NCBI RefSeq assembly: GCF_007989805.1
Contig: NZ_BJUB01000015.1
Span: 20,090 to 84,089, forward strand
Direction of reading: 5' to 3'
Length of the DNA: 64,000 nt
Origin: Cellulomonas xylanilytica
GTDB taxonomy: Bacteria; Actinomycetota; Actinomycetes; Actinomycetales; Cellulomonadaceae
Positions 36,831-45,275 of the stretch are shown here, piece after piece. Position numbers and translations under genes: made by a program. Position 1 is the first letter of the stretch, and every line of letters begins with the position of its first letter. Under the pieces are notes generated by a model, which saw only the letters and a program-made list of their open reading frames with translations, was not told where the DNA came from and searched no databases.

Positions 36831-38740
36831 CGATGACCACTGGTACCACGACCCCCGCTGCACCCGTCGCCCCCTCGCGCGGCACCCTGCGCCCGCTCGG
36901 GCTGGACGAGGTGCAGATCACCGGCGGCTTCTGGGGCCGACGGCAGACCGTCAACGGCGCCGCGAGCCTCGCGCACATCGAGCACTGGATGGAGCGCGAG
37001 GGCTGGATCGGCAACTTCGACGCCGCGGCCGCGGGCAGCCTGTCCCCGCTCGACCGCGGAGGCCGCGAGTTCTCCGACTCGGAGGTCTACAAGCTGCTCG
37101 AGGCCATGGCCTGGGAGATCGGCCGGACCGACGACGCGGAGCTCGACGGCCGGTTCCGTGCGCTCGTGCGCCGGGTCGGTGCCGCGCAGGAGCCCGACGG
37201 GTACCTCAACACGAACTTCGGCCGGCCCGGCCAGCGACCGCGGTACTCCGACCTCGAGTGGGGGCACGAGCTGTACTGCTTCGGCCACCTGTTCCAGGCG
37301 GCGGTCGCCCGCGCACGGACGCGTCCCGACGCCGACGACGGGCTGCTGGCGATCGCCCGCCGGGCCGCCGACCACGTGGTCGAGACGTTCGGGCCCGACG
37401 GGATCGCGTCCGTCTGCGGGCACCCCGAGATCGAGCCGGCGCTGGCCGAGCTGGGCCGCGCGACCGGTGACCGCCGCTACGTCGAGGCGGCCGCGCTGTT
37501 CGTCGAGCGCCGAGGCACCGGGACGCTCGCCGAGATCCACCTGGGCCAGGAGTACTTCCAGGACGACGTGCCGGTCCGGGACGCGACGGTCCTGCGCGGG
37601 CACGCCGTCCGCGCGAACTACCTGGCCGCCGGTGCGGTCGACGTCGCCGTCGAGACCGACGACACGGACCTGCTCGACGCGCTGACCACCCAGTGGGAGA
37701 ACACCGTCGCGCGCCGCACCTACGTCACCGGCGGGCAGGGCTCGCAGCACGAGGGCGAGGCGTTCGGCCACGACTTCGTCCTGCCGGCGGACCGGGCGTA
37801 CTCGGAGACGTGCGCCGGCGTCGGCTCGGTCATGTTCTCCTGGCGCCTCCTGCTGGCCCAGGGCCTGCCGCGCTACGCGGACCTCATGGAGCGCACGCTG
37901 TTCAACGTGGTCGCCACGTCGCCGTCGCACGAGGGCACGGCGTTCTACTACACGAATACGCTGCACCAGCGGGTGCCCGGCACGGTCCCGCCGACGGACG
38001 TCGCCAGCCCTCGCGCGTCGTCCTCGCTGCGTGCGCCGTGGTTCGCGGTGTCGTGCTGCCCGCCGAACGTCGCCCGCACGCTCGCCGGCCTGGCCGCCTA
38101 CGTCGCGACCACCGACGACGACGGCCTCCAGCTGCACCAGTACGCGCCGTCCACGATCCGCACGACCCTGGGCGACGGCCGCCGCGTCGAGCTCGACGTC
38201 GAGACGGACTACCCGGTCGACGGGCTGGTCCGCGTGACCGTGGTCGCCACCGAGGACCGGCCGTGGACGCTCACCCTGCGCGTGCCCGGCTGGGCCGACG
38301 GCGCGGAGCTCAGCACCCCGGACGGCGTGCAGCCGGCACCCGTCGGCACGGTCTCGGTGCACCGGCGCTTCGCGGCCGGCGACGTGGTCGAGCTGCGCCT
38401 GCCGATGAGCCCGCGGGTGTCCCGCCCGGACGCCCGCATCGACGCGGTGCGCGGCTGCGTGGCGGTCGAGCGCGGTCCCGAGGTGCTGGCCCTGGAGTCC
38501 GTCGACCTCGGCGGCACCGACGTGTCCGACGTGCGGCTGGACCTGGGCGCCGGGGTGCGCGAGGTCGACGGGCGCGTGCTGGTCACCGTCGCCACGGTCC
38601 CCCCTGCCGACGGCCCCTGGCCGTACGGCGACCCGTCGGGGCTGCCCGACGCTCCCCGCTCGGAGGTCCCGCTGATCGCGTACCACGACTGGGCGAACCG
38701 GGGACCGTCGACGATGCGGGTGTGGCTGCCGCTCGCCTGA
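36827..38740 (+). CDS. GH127 beta-L-arabinofuranosidase
   Basis: 637 aa with no signal peptide, so it acts on imported sugars in the cytosol. GH127 enzymes use a zinc-bound cysteine. E311, E327, C329, C410 and C411 fit the HypBA1 catalytic and zinc residues (E322, E338, C340, C417, C418) with the same 16- and 2-residue spacings for the first three. The motifs are HEGEAFG, YSETCAG and VSCCPPN. It is likely to release L-arabinose from beta-arabino-oligosaccharides, such as those of plant extensins. The start ATG overlaps the permease stop; an ATG six nt later is the alternative. Confidence 0.93.
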   Translation: MTMTTGTTTPAAPVAPSRGTLRPLGLDEVQITGGFWGRRQTVNGAASLAHIEHWMEREGWIGNFDAAAAGSLSPLDRGGREFSDSEVYKLLEAMAWEIGRTDDAELDGRFRALVRRVGAAQEPDGYLNTNFGRPGQRPRYSDLEWGHELYCFGHLFQAAVARARTRPDADDGLLAIARRAADHVVETFGPDGIASVCGHPEIEPALAELGRATGDRRYVEAAALFVERRGTGTLAEIHLGQEYFQDDVPVRDATVLRGHAVRANYLAAGAVDVAVETDDTDLLDALTTQWENTVARRTYVTGGQGSQHEGEAFGHDFVLPADRAYSETCAGVGSVMFSWRLLLAQGLPRYADLMERTLFNVVATSPSHEGTAFYYTNTLHQRVPGTVPPTDVASPRASSSLRAPWFAVSCCPPNVARTLAGLAAYVATTDDDGLQLHQYAPSTIRTTLGDGRRVELDVETDYPVDGLVRVTVVATEDRPWTLTLRVPGWADGAELSTPDGVQPAPVGTVSVHRRFAAGDVVELRLPMSPRVSRPDARIDAVRGCVAVERGPEVLALESVDLGGTDVSDVRLDLGAGVREVDGRVLVTVATVPPADGPWPYGDPSGLPDAPRSEVPLIAYHDWANRGPSTMRVWLPLA

Positions 38741-38742
38741 GG

Positions 38743-38762
38743 CGTCACCCGACGGGGTGACG
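38743..38762 (+). terminator. Terminator hairpin of the arabinose operon
   Basis: CGTCACCC (38743-38750), loop GACG, and GGGTGACG (38755-38762) form a perfect 8-bp stem directly after the GH127 stop. The most upstream start of the next gene (GTG 38757) would lie inside this stem, which argues for a later start there. Confidence 0.65.
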
Positions 38763-38816
38763 GCCGCACCCGCACGCGTCAGCCACTGGCCCTGGCAGGC
38801 CGGACAGGTGCAGAGT

Positions 38817-39773
38817 GTGCCGGTGGCCCTCAGCAGCAGGGCCGTCGTCGCGAGCGCGTACGGCGGTCCGGAAGTCCTTCGCCTCGTCGACGTCGACCCC
38901 GGCGAGCCCGGTCCCGGCAACGTCCTGGTCGAGGTCCGCGCGGCGGGCGTCAACCCGACCGACTGGAAGGGGTACGCGGGCGCCTACGGCACCAACCCCG
39001 CGAACCTGCCCATGCGGCTGGGCTACGAGGTGTCCGGTGTCGTGAGCGCCGTCGGCCCGTCGGTGCGGTGGCTCTCCCCCGGTGACGAGATCATCGCGTG
39101 GCGGGTGACGGGCGGCTACGCGGACCGGATCGTCGTCTCCGAGCAGGTCACCGTGCGGCGGCCGTCGAACCTCGACTGGCCGGCCGCTGCGGGTCTCCTG
39201 CTGGCCGGCGCCACGGCCGTCCACACGCTCAGCGCGACCGGCACCCGCGACGGCGACGTCGTGCTCGTGCACGGCGGCTCGGGCGGGGTGGGCCGCATGG
39301 TCGTCCAGCTCGCGGTCCTGCGCGGGGCCCAGGTGATCGCGACGGCGTCGCCACGGCACCACGACGACCTGCGCGACCTGGGCGCGACGCCGGTGGCCTA
39401 CGGCGAGGGGCTGCTCGAGCGGGTGCACGAGGCCGCCCGGCACACCGGTGCCGTCACGGTCGCCATCGACGCCGTGGGCACCGACGAGGCCCTGGACACG
39501 TCGGTCGCCGTGGTGAGCGACCGGGACCGCATCGCGACGATCGCGGGGTTCGGCCGCGCGGGCGAGCTGGGCATCAAGGCCCTGGGCGGCGGGCCCGGTG
39601 CGGATCCCGGGACCGCGGTGCGGGAGGCTGCGCGGGCGCAGCTGGCGGAGCTGGCCGCCGACGGGACGCTCGACGTCCGCGTCGCGCGGACGTACCCGCT
39701 GTCGGACGTCGCCGAGGCCCACCGGGACGGGCAGGCGGGACACGCTGCGGGGAAGCTGATCCTCCTCCCCTGA
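38817..39773 (+). CDS. Medium-chain quinone-oxidoreductase-type reductase
   Basis: About 318 aa. MDR superfamily, zinc-free type: GroES-like N-domain with SRAVVASAYGGPEVLRLVDV and AAGVNPTDWKGYAG, then a Rossmann domain with VLVHGGSGGVGRMVVQLAVL for NADPH. The ending LSDVAEAHRDGQAGHAAGKLILLP is typical. The substrate is unknown (quinones or enones in relatives). The frame is open from GTG 38757, but that lies in a terminator stem; GTG 38817 or 38823 matches family N-termini better. Confidence 0.85.
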   Translation: MPVALSSRAVVASAYGGPEVLRLVDVDPGEPGPGNVLVEVRAAGVNPTDWKGYAGAYGTNPANLPMRLGYEVSGVVSAVGPSVRWLSPGDEIIAWRVTGGYADRIVVSEQVTVRRPSNLDWPAAAGLLLAGATAVHTLSATGTRDGDVVLVHGGSGGVGRMVVQLAVLRGAQVIATASPRHHDDLRDLGATPVAYGEGLLERVHEAARHTGAVTVAIDAVGTDEALDTSVAVVSDRDRIATIAGFGRAGELGIKALGGGPGADPGTAVREAARAQLAELAADGTLDVRVARTYPLSDVAEAHRDGQAGHAAGKLILLP

Positions 39774-39780
39774 GGGGCTC

Positions 39781-39996
39781 TCAGAACGGCAGCGGCGGGG
39801 GCGTCTCGTTGAGCTCGCGGCGGTTGTGGTCGTCGAGCTCGCGCAGCCCGGCGCTGGTGGCCTCGAGGATGTCGAGGGGGACACGGACGCGGATCCGGAC
39901 GGCCTGCACCCCGTTGTCCCGGACGGGCAGGTTGGGGTGTGCAAGCGCTCCCACGACGGGGAGCCGCTCGGTCTTGGCCTCCGACGACTGTGTCAC
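39781..39996 (-). CDS. Small uncharacterised protein
   Basis: 71 aa from a GTG at 39996; the open frame extends to 40071 but without family support. The sequence VRIRVRVPLDILEATSAGLRELDDHNRRELNETPPPLPF suggests a strand plus helix with a Pro-rich tail, and no signal or membrane segment. It is convergent with the reductase gene 8 nt away and divergent from nothing close. No function is recognised. Confidence 0.5.
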   Translation of the reverse strand: MTQSSEAKTERLPVVGALAHPNLPVRDNGVQAVRIRVRVPLDILEATSAGLRELDDHNRRELNETPPPLPF

Positions 39997-40080
39997 GCCG
40001 GGGACGGTACCTGCTGAGCGGGACCGGACGCTACCCCAGATTTCGGACACGCCGGTGACCTGCGCGCACACGCCGGACGG

Positions 40081-40986
40081 CTAGGCGGAACCGATGTCGG
40101 CGGCGAGCGCCCGGAGCTCGTCGAGGACCCGACGGACCACGAGGCGCTCGGCCCGGTCCCGCCTGAGCAGCGCGTCGATGCGCCGGCCGGCCCGCACGCC
40201 GGCCAGGGGCACCAGGCGCACACGCGCCCCGCCTCCGAACGTGTACCGGGGCAGCAGCGAGACCCCGTGACCTGCCTCGACCAGCGCCTCGACCACGTGG
40301 AAGTCGTTGATGCGGTGCACGATCCGCGGCGCCGACCCCGACCGTGCGCCGACCGCGCCGAGCACCGTCGCGACGGGGAACCCCTCGCGCACGGCCACCC
40401 ACGGCAGGTCCCGCAGGTCGTCCGGGCGGACCTCGGTGCGCTGCGCCAGCGGGTGGTCGAGCGGGACCGCCAGGTCCAGCGGCTCGCGCAGCAGCGGCAC
40501 CACCCGGACCGCCCGGCCGCCGGCCCATCCCGGTCCGTCGTCGGGCCGGTGCGCGACGACGACGTCCATCCGGTCGGTGAGCGCGACGAAGTCGTCCTGG
40601 GCGACGTCCTCGTCGGAGCACTCCAGGGTGATGCCGTCGATCGCGGCGACGCGGGAGAGCAGCGCCGGCAGCAGCAGCTGGGCGCCGCTCTGGAACGCGG
40701 ACACCCGCACCACGCCCTGCGGACGCTCCAGGAACTCGTCGCACGCGGCACGTGCCCGTTCGAGCGCCACCGCGACGTCCACCGCCGCCTCGGCGAGCGC
40801 CTCCCCCGCCGGCGTCAGGCGCAGGCCGCGGCCGACCCGCTCCGTCAGCGGCACGCCGACCTCGTGCTGCAGCTGGGCAACCTGCTGGGACACCGCCGAC
40901 GGGGTCAGGTGGAGCACGGCCGCGGCGGCGGTGACCCCGCCCTGGCTGCCCACCGCCCGGAGCGTCTCCAGCGTGCGCGGATCCAT
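40081..40986 (-). CDS. LysR-family regulator
   Basis: 301 aa. The winged helix-turn-helix is at residues 1-60 (LETLRAVGSQGGVTAAAAVLHLTPSAVSQQVAQLQHEVGVPL). A LysR substrate domain from about 90 ends at 300. It is divergent from an EamA transporter gene, and the 72-nt intergenic region has a CAGCAC-N9-GTGCTG dyad. It very likely controls that transporter in response to its substrate. Confidence 0.93.
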   Translation of the reverse strand: MDPRTLETLRAVGSQGGVTAAAAVLHLTPSAVSQQVAQLQHEVGVPLTERVGRGLRLTPAGEALAEAAVDVAVALERARAACDEFLERPQGVVRVSAFQSGAQLLLPALLSRVAAIDGITLECSDEDVAQDDFVALTDRMDVVVAHRPDDGPGWAGGRAVRVVPLLREPLDLAVPLDHPLAQRTEVRPDDLRDLPWVAVREGFPVATVLGAVGARSGSAPRIVHRINDFHVVEALVEAGHGVSLLPRYTFGGGARVRLVPLAGVRAGRRIDALLRRDRAERLVVRRVLDELRALAADIGSA

Positions 40987-41009
40987 GCAGCAACGCTACA
41001 TCGACCCGT

Positions 41010-41030
41010 CAGCACTATTCGATGGTGCTG
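41010..41030. promoter_or_regulatory. LysR-type binding site
   Basis: CAGCAC (41010-41015) and GTGCTG (41025-41030) form an inverted repeat with a 9-nt spacer between the divergent LysR and EamA genes. Position and symmetry match a LysR regulatory site. Confidence 0.5.
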
Positions 41031-41058
41031 CACGTTGGGTCGCCACCATGCTCGGACC

Positions 41059-42087
41059 ATGCCGACCCGCGACCGCCTGCTCGCCGTCCTCGTGGCGGTG
41101 CTGTGGGGCCTGAACTTCCCCGCGATCCACCTGTCGCTCGAGCAGTTCCCGCCCTTCTTCCTCGTCGCGCTCCGGTTCGCGCTCATCGCGGTCCCGACCG
41201 TCCTGCTGGTGCCCCGCCCCTCCGCCCCCTGGCGCTGGATCGCCCTGTACGGCCTGGGCTTCGGCGTGCTGCAGTTCGTGTTCCTCTACCTGGCCATGTC
41301 CACCGGCATGCCCACGGGCCTGGCCTCGCTGGTGCTCCAGTCCTCGGCGCCGTTCACGGTGCTGCTGGCCGGGGTGTTCCTGCGCGAGCGGATCACCGCG
41401 CGGCAGGGCGTGGGGATCCTGCTCGCCGTCGCCGGCCTGACGGGGATCGCCGTGCACCGCGCAGGGCTGGACGGCGGCGCGACCCTGGTCCCCGTGCTGC
41501 TGACGCTGTGCGGCGGGCTCGGCTGGGCGGTCGGCAACCTCGGCAACCGGCGCGCGATGCAGGCCCAGCCCGGCGAACCGTTCCGGCTGCTGCTGTGGAT
41601 GTCCGTCGTGCCGCCCCTGCCGCTGCTGGCGCTGTCCCTGCTCGTGGAGGGGCCCGCCGAGATCGCCGGCTCGTTCCAGGGGCTCGACAGCAGGCAGGGT
41701 CTGCTCGCGCTCGCCGGTCTGCTCTTCACCGTCGTCGTCGCGACGCTCGTCGGCACCGGCCTGTGGACCGCGCTGATGGGACGCCACCCGTCGAGCACGG
41801 TGGCCCCGTTCTCGATGCTCGTCCCCGTGGTCGGCATCGGCGCGTCGTGGCTGCTGCTCCGCGAGCGCACGTCGGCGACCGAGCTGGCGTGCGGGGCGCT
41901 CGTGCTGACGGGCGTGCTGCTGGGCAGCACGCGACGGCGTCAGTCCGCGACGACCAGCGCCGTGGCGATCGCCGCGACACCCTCGCCGCGGCCCGTGAGC
42001 CCGAGCCCGTCGGTGGTCGTCGCCGAGACGCTCACGGGAGCGCCGACCGCCGACGAGAGCGCCGCCTCGGCCTCCGCCCGCCGCTGA
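41059..42087 (+). CDS. EamA-family (drug/metabolite) transporter
   Basis: 342 aa. Ten hydrophobic helices with two EamA halves (LLAVLVAVLWGLNFPAIHLSL and the second from about residue 150). The recognisable transporter ends near GVLLGSTRRRQ (residue about 295). The last 46 residues are an Ala/Ser/Pro/Thr-rich tail encoded antisense to the ispF 3' end, with 148 nt of convergent overlap. The tail is probably accidental read-through to the next stop. Substrate is unknown; exporters of amino acids or metabolites are common in this family. Confidence 0.88.
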   Translation: MPTRDRLLAVLVAVLWGLNFPAIHLSLEQFPPFFLVALRFALIAVPTVLLVPRPSAPWRWIALYGLGFGVLQFVFLYLAMSTGMPTGLASLVLQSSAPFTVLLAGVFLRERITARQGVGILLAVAGLTGIAVHRAGLDGGATLVPVLLTLCGGLGWAVGNLGNRRAMQAQPGEPFRLLLWMSVVPPLPLLALSLLVEGPAEIAGSFQGLDSRQGLLALAGLLFTVVVATLVGTGLWTALMGRHPSSTVAPFSMLVPVVGIGASWLLLRERTSATELACGALVLTGVLLGSTRRRQSATTSAVAIAATPSPRPVSPSPSVVVAETLTGAPTADESAASASARR

Positions 42088-42428
42088 CCGACCTTCGGGC
42101 GGTTGCCGATCACCTGCACGGCCACGTTGCCGACGGTGAAGCCGGCCGCCCGGACCCGCCGTGCCGCCTCGGCGAGCAGGGTCGCCCCCGCCGCCCCGGC
42201 CCACTCGGGCTCGGACGTGCCGAAGTTCGACCCGAGGTCGCCCAGTCCGGCCGCGGACAGCAGCGCGTCCGCCGCGGCGTGCGCGGCGACGTCGGCGTCG
42301 GAGTGCCCGGCGAGCGGCCGCTCCCCGGGCCAGGCCAGCCCGGCCAGGTGCAGGACGGCGTCCGCCCCGGGACTCTCGTCGTAGGCGTGCACGTCGACGC
42401 CGATCCCCGTGCGGGGCAGGGTGCTCAC
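41940..42428 (-). CDS. ispF: 2-C-methyl-D-erythritol 2,4-cyclodiphosphate synthase
   Basis: 162 aa, full length, from a GTG. It cyclises CDP-ME-2-phosphate in the MEP isoprenoid pathway as a trimer. The metal ligands GVDVHAY (Asp, His) and LAGHSDADV (His) and the SNFGTSEPEW loop are present, with the C-terminal TTTDGLGLTGRGEG. It overlaps ispD by GTGA. Confidence 0.97.
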   Translation of the reverse strand: MSTLPRTGIGVDVHAYDESPGADAVLHLAGLAWPGERPLAGHSDADVAAHAAADALLSAAGLGDLGSNFGTSEPEWAGAAGATLLAEAARRVRAAGFTVGNVAVQVIGNRPKVGQRRAEAEAALSSAVGAPVSVSATTTDGLGLTGRGEGVAAIATALVVAD

Positions 42429-43171
42429 TCGGTGTTCTCCGTCGGCAGGGCGGCGACCGCGAGATCCCGCGCGGTCGTGATCTTGGCGGCCCGCTCGTCG
42501 CCGGAGACCACCCACACGGGCTCGCCCAGCCGCTCGACCAGGCCCGCGTCGTCCGAGGCCGCCAGGGCCTCGTCGTGCGCGTCCTCGGCACCGTGGGCGT
42601 GCGCCCGCACCAGCAGGTCCCGGGCGAACCCCTGGGGCGTCTGGACGGCGCGCAGCTCGGCCCGCGGGACCGTCTCGAGCACCGGCTCGACCACGACGCC
42701 GCGGTGCGCTGCGACGCGCTTGATGGTGTCCGTCACCGGCAGCCCGGGCACCACCGCGGCGTGCCCGTCACGTACGGCCTCGATGACGCGGGCCACCAGC
42801 GACGGCGGCGCGAGCGGTCGTGCGGCGTCGTGCACGAGGACCACGTCCACGTCGGCGGCTCGGGCGTCGGAGTCGAGCGCAGCCAGCCCCGCGGCCACCG
42901 AGGCCTGCCGGGTGGCGCCGCCGGCGACGACCAGCAGGGTCACGTCGGCGTCCAGCCCGGTCAGCTCGCCCGCGATGGCGTCGAGGTGGAACGCGGGTGC
43001 GGTGACCACCAGCACCCGGACGCGATCGTCGCCCGCCGCGCGCGCCGCCAGCAGGTTCTGGGCAGCGTGCGCGACGAGCGACTGTCCTCCCAGCGGCACG
43101 AGGGCCTTCGGGAGGGAATGACCGAGCCTGCTGCCGCTCCCGGCGGCAGTCAGTACTGCAGCGACGCTCAC
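42425..43171 (-). CDS. ispD: 2-C-methyl-D-erythritol 4-phosphate cytidylyltransferase
   Basis: 248 aa from a GTG. It transfers CMP to methylerythritol phosphate. The nucleotide-binding AAGSGSRLG, the HDAARPL substrate loop and TPQGFARDLL are intact. It begins 7 nt after the carD stop and overlaps ispF, so carD-ispD-ispF are one transcript, a conserved actinobacterial cluster. Confidence 0.97.
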   Translation of the reverse strand: MSVAAVLTAAGSGSRLGHSLPKALVPLGGQSLVAHAAQNLLAARAAGDDRVRVLVVTAPAFHLDAIAGELTGLDADVTLLVVAGGATRQASVAAGLAALDSDARAADVDVVLVHDAARPLAPPSLVARVIEAVRDGHAAVVPGLPVTDTIKRVAAHRGVVVEPVLETVPRAELRAVQTPQGFARDLLVRAHAHGAEDAHDEALAASDDAGLVERLGEPVWVVSGDERAAKITTARDLAVAALPTENTE

Positions 43172-43178
43172 CGCGTCG

Positions 43179-43661
43179 TCAGGACGCGAGGACCTCGTCG
43201 AGGATCGCTTCGGCCTTCTCCTCCTCGGTGTGCTCGGCGAGTGCGAGCTCCGAGACGAGGATCTGGCGGGCCTTGGCGAGCATGCGCTTCTCGCCCGCCG
43301 ACAGGCCGCGGTCGGCGTCCCGGCGCGACAGGTCACGCACGACCTCCGCCACCTTGATGACGTCGCCCGACGCGAGCTTCTCGAGGTTCGCCTTGTAGCG
43401 ACGCGACCAGTTGGTCGGCTCCTCGGTGTACGGGGCCCTCAGGACCTCGAACACCTTGTCGAGGCCTTCCTGGCCGACGACGTCGCGCACGCCCACCAGG
43501 TCGACGTTCTCAGCCGGGACCTCGATGGTGAGATCTCCCTGAGCGACCTTGAGCTTGAGGTAGAGCTTGTCCTCTCCGCGGATGGTCCTGGTCTTGATCT
43601 CTTCGATCAATGCCGCACCGTGGTGCGGGTAGACAACGGTCTCCCCAACAGTGAAAGTCAT
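43179..43661 (-). CDS. carD: CarD-family RNA-polymerase-binding regulator
   Basis: 160 aa. The N-terminal RID domain MTFTVGETVVYPHHGAALIEEI binds the RNA polymerase beta subunit. A C-terminal helical DNA-binding domain follows, with the Trp of EEPTNWSRRYK that contacts the -10 upstream edge. CarD stabilises open complexes at rRNA and housekeeping promoters and is essential in mycobacteria. The leader at 43689-43694 has a TAAGAT -10-like box on the minus strand. Confidence 0.97.
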   Translation of the reverse strand: MTFTVGETVVYPHHGAALIEEIKTRTIRGEDKLYLKLKVAQGDLTIEVPAENVDLVGVRDVVGQEGLDKVFEVLRAPYTEEPTNWSRRYKANLEKLASGDVIKVAEVVRDLSRRDADRGLSAGEKRMLAKARQILVSELALAEHTEEEKAEAILDEVLAS

Positions 43662-43694
43662 CTGCAGGTGTCCCCTTTCGCAGAGGGGTATCTT

Positions 43695-43726
43695 ATCACG
43701 CCGTTTTTGGCCTTTTGGCGCGTGAT
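43695..43726. promoter_or_regulatory. Inverted repeat upstream of carD
   Basis: ATCACGC (43695-43701) and GCGTGAT (43720-43726) are perfect inverted arms around an 18-nt T/G-rich spacer, just upstream of the predicted -10 of carD. It might be an operator or a leader structure; no regulator is identified. The remaining gap to 43920 shows nothing clear. Confidence 0.4.
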
Positions 43727-43920
43727 TACCGGCATCTGCGCAGGTCACGGGCAGCGCACCGACCGGGTCGCCCCCGGGTCGCACGTCGGTCGCACCGGGA
43801 CCGGTCACGCGTCCGGCAGGCGGGTCGCACGCGTGCGCGACGGCTAGGCTGGGGCCCGACGGTGACACCCGTCCACCGACCCGCAGCCCGCCGCAGCGCC
43901 CGACGTCCCGAGGAGTCACC

Positions 43921-44430
43921 GTGACCTCGCCCCGCCCCCGCTCCCTGAGGGCTGCCGCCCTCGTCGTCGGCGTCGCCGTGGCCGGGCTGACGCTCGCCGG
44001 CTGCTCCGCGACGAACCAGATCACCACCGACGAGCAGTACTCCGCGTCGGACGGCGTCCGCGCCACGATCGGTGACGTGCGCGCCAGCAACCTCCTGGTG
44101 CTCACGGCGGCCGAGGGCGACCCGGGCACGCTGCAGGGCGGCCTCATCAACGAGGGCTCCGAGGACCGGTCCGTCACGCTCGCGATCGGTGACGAGGAGA
44201 CGGTCGTCGAGCTCGGCCCCCGGGAGACCGTGCTGCTCGGTGTGAGCGACGCCGAGGACGAGGGGTACGCCGAGGTGACGTTCCCCGCCGTCGACACCCC
44301 GCCGGGCGGTCTGGTGCCCGTCACCATCTCCACGCCCGAGGACGGCTCGATCGAGGTGCAGGTGCCCGTGCTCGACGGCACGCTGCCCGAGTACGCGTCC
44401 CAGGTGCCCACCGCACCCGCCGAGGACTGA
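43921..44430 (+). CDS. LpqE-like lipoprotein
   Basis: 169 aa from a GTG with a GAGGAG site. The signal peptide ends in the lipobox LTLAGC. The mature part is a beta-sandwich-like domain: ASDGVRATIGDVRASNLLVLTAAEGDPGTLQGGLINEGSEDRSVTLAIG. This resembles mycobacterial LpqE and copper-chaperone-like beta-sandwiches, without clear Met/His metal ligands. Function is unknown. It is divergent from carD and convergent with pstB. Confidence 0.78.
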   Translation: MTSPRPRSLRAAALVVGVAVAGLTLAGCSATNQITTDEQYSASDGVRATIGDVRASNLLVLTAAEGDPGTLQGGLINEGSEDRSVTLAIGDEETVVELGPRETVLLGVSDAEDEGYAEVTFPAVDTPPGGLVPVTISTPEDGSIEVQVPVLDGTLPEYASQVPTAPAED

Positions 44431-44441
44431 CCAGACGCACC

Positions 44442-44472
44442 GAAGGGGCCGTCCGATCCGGACGGCCCCTTC
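44442..44472. terminator. Bidirectional terminator (lipoprotein / pst)
   Basis: A perfect 14-bp stem, GAAGGGGCCGTCCG (44442-44455) with CGGACGGCCCCTTC (44459-44472), has a 3-nt loop. It sits between the convergent lipoprotein gene and pstB. Confidence 0.85.
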
Positions 44473-44484
44473 TGCGTGTGCGGA

Positions 44485-45264
44485 TCAGCCGAAGCGTCCC
44501 GAGATGTAGTCCTCCGTGGCCTGCACGCGCGGGGACGAGAAGATCGTGGCGGTGTCGTCGATCTCGACCAGCCGGCCCGGCTCCCCCGTCGCGGCGAGGT
44601 TGAAGAACGCCGTGCGGTCCGAGACGCGCGCGGCCTGCTGCATGTTGTGGGTGACGATGACGATCGTGTAGTCGGACTTCAGCTCGGCGATGAGGTCCTC
44701 GATGGCGAGCGTGGAGATCGGGTCCAGGGCGGAGCACGGCTCGTCCATGAGGAGCACCTGCGGCTTGACCGCGATCGCCCGCGCGATGCACAGGCGCTGC
44801 TGCTGGCCGCCCGAGAGACCCGAGCCCGGCCGGTTGAGCCGGTCCTTGACCTCGTTCCAGAGATTGGCGCCCCGCAGCGACGCCTCGACGACGTCCTGCG
44901 CGTCCCCCTTGGAGATGCGCTTGTTGTTCAGCTTGATGCCGGCCAGCACGTTCTCGGCGATCGACATCGTCGGGAACGGGTTGGGGCGCTGGAACACCAT
45001 GCCCACCTGGCGGCGGACGGCGACCGGGTCGATGTCGGAGCCGTACAGGTCCACGCCGTCCATCGCGACGCTGCCCTGCACGTGCGCGCCGGGGATGACC
45101 TCGTGCATGCGGTTGAGCGTGCGCAGGAAGGTCGACTTCCCGCAGCCCGACGGGCCGATGAACGCGGTGACCGAGCGGGGCTCGACCGCCATCTCCACGT
45201 CGGCCACGGCCCGGAAGTCGCCGTAGAAGATGTTCAGGTCCTTGACGTCGATGCGCTGTGCCAT
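44485..45264 (-). CDS. pstB: Phosphate ABC transporter ATPase
   Basis: 259 aa. Walker A GPSGCGKS, the PstB-specific MVFQRPNPFPTMSIAENV, signature LSGGQQQRLCIARA and Walker B LLMDEPCSALDPIST are all present. It energises high-affinity phosphate uptake and is last in the pstSCAB order. It starts 11 nt after pstA. Confidence 0.98.
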   Translation of the reverse strand: MAQRIDVKDLNIFYGDFRAVADVEMAVEPRSVTAFIGPSGCGKSTFLRTLNRMHEVIPGAHVQGSVAMDGVDLYGSDIDPVAVRRQVGMVFQRPNPFPTMSIAENVLAGIKLNNKRISKGDAQDVVEASLRGANLWNEVKDRLNRPGSGLSGGQQQRLCIARAIAVKPQVLLMDEPCSALDPISTLAIEDLIAELKSDYTIVIVTHNMQQAARVSDRTAFFNLAATGEPGRLVEIDDTATIFSSPRVQATEDYISGRFG

Positions 45265-45275
45265 GGGGGTGTCTT

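Noticed and set aside
38757..38816. Upstream start of the reductase at GTG 38757
   Set aside because: It lies within the terminator stem of the GH127 operon and has no ribosome-binding site; the first 20 residues do not fit the family.
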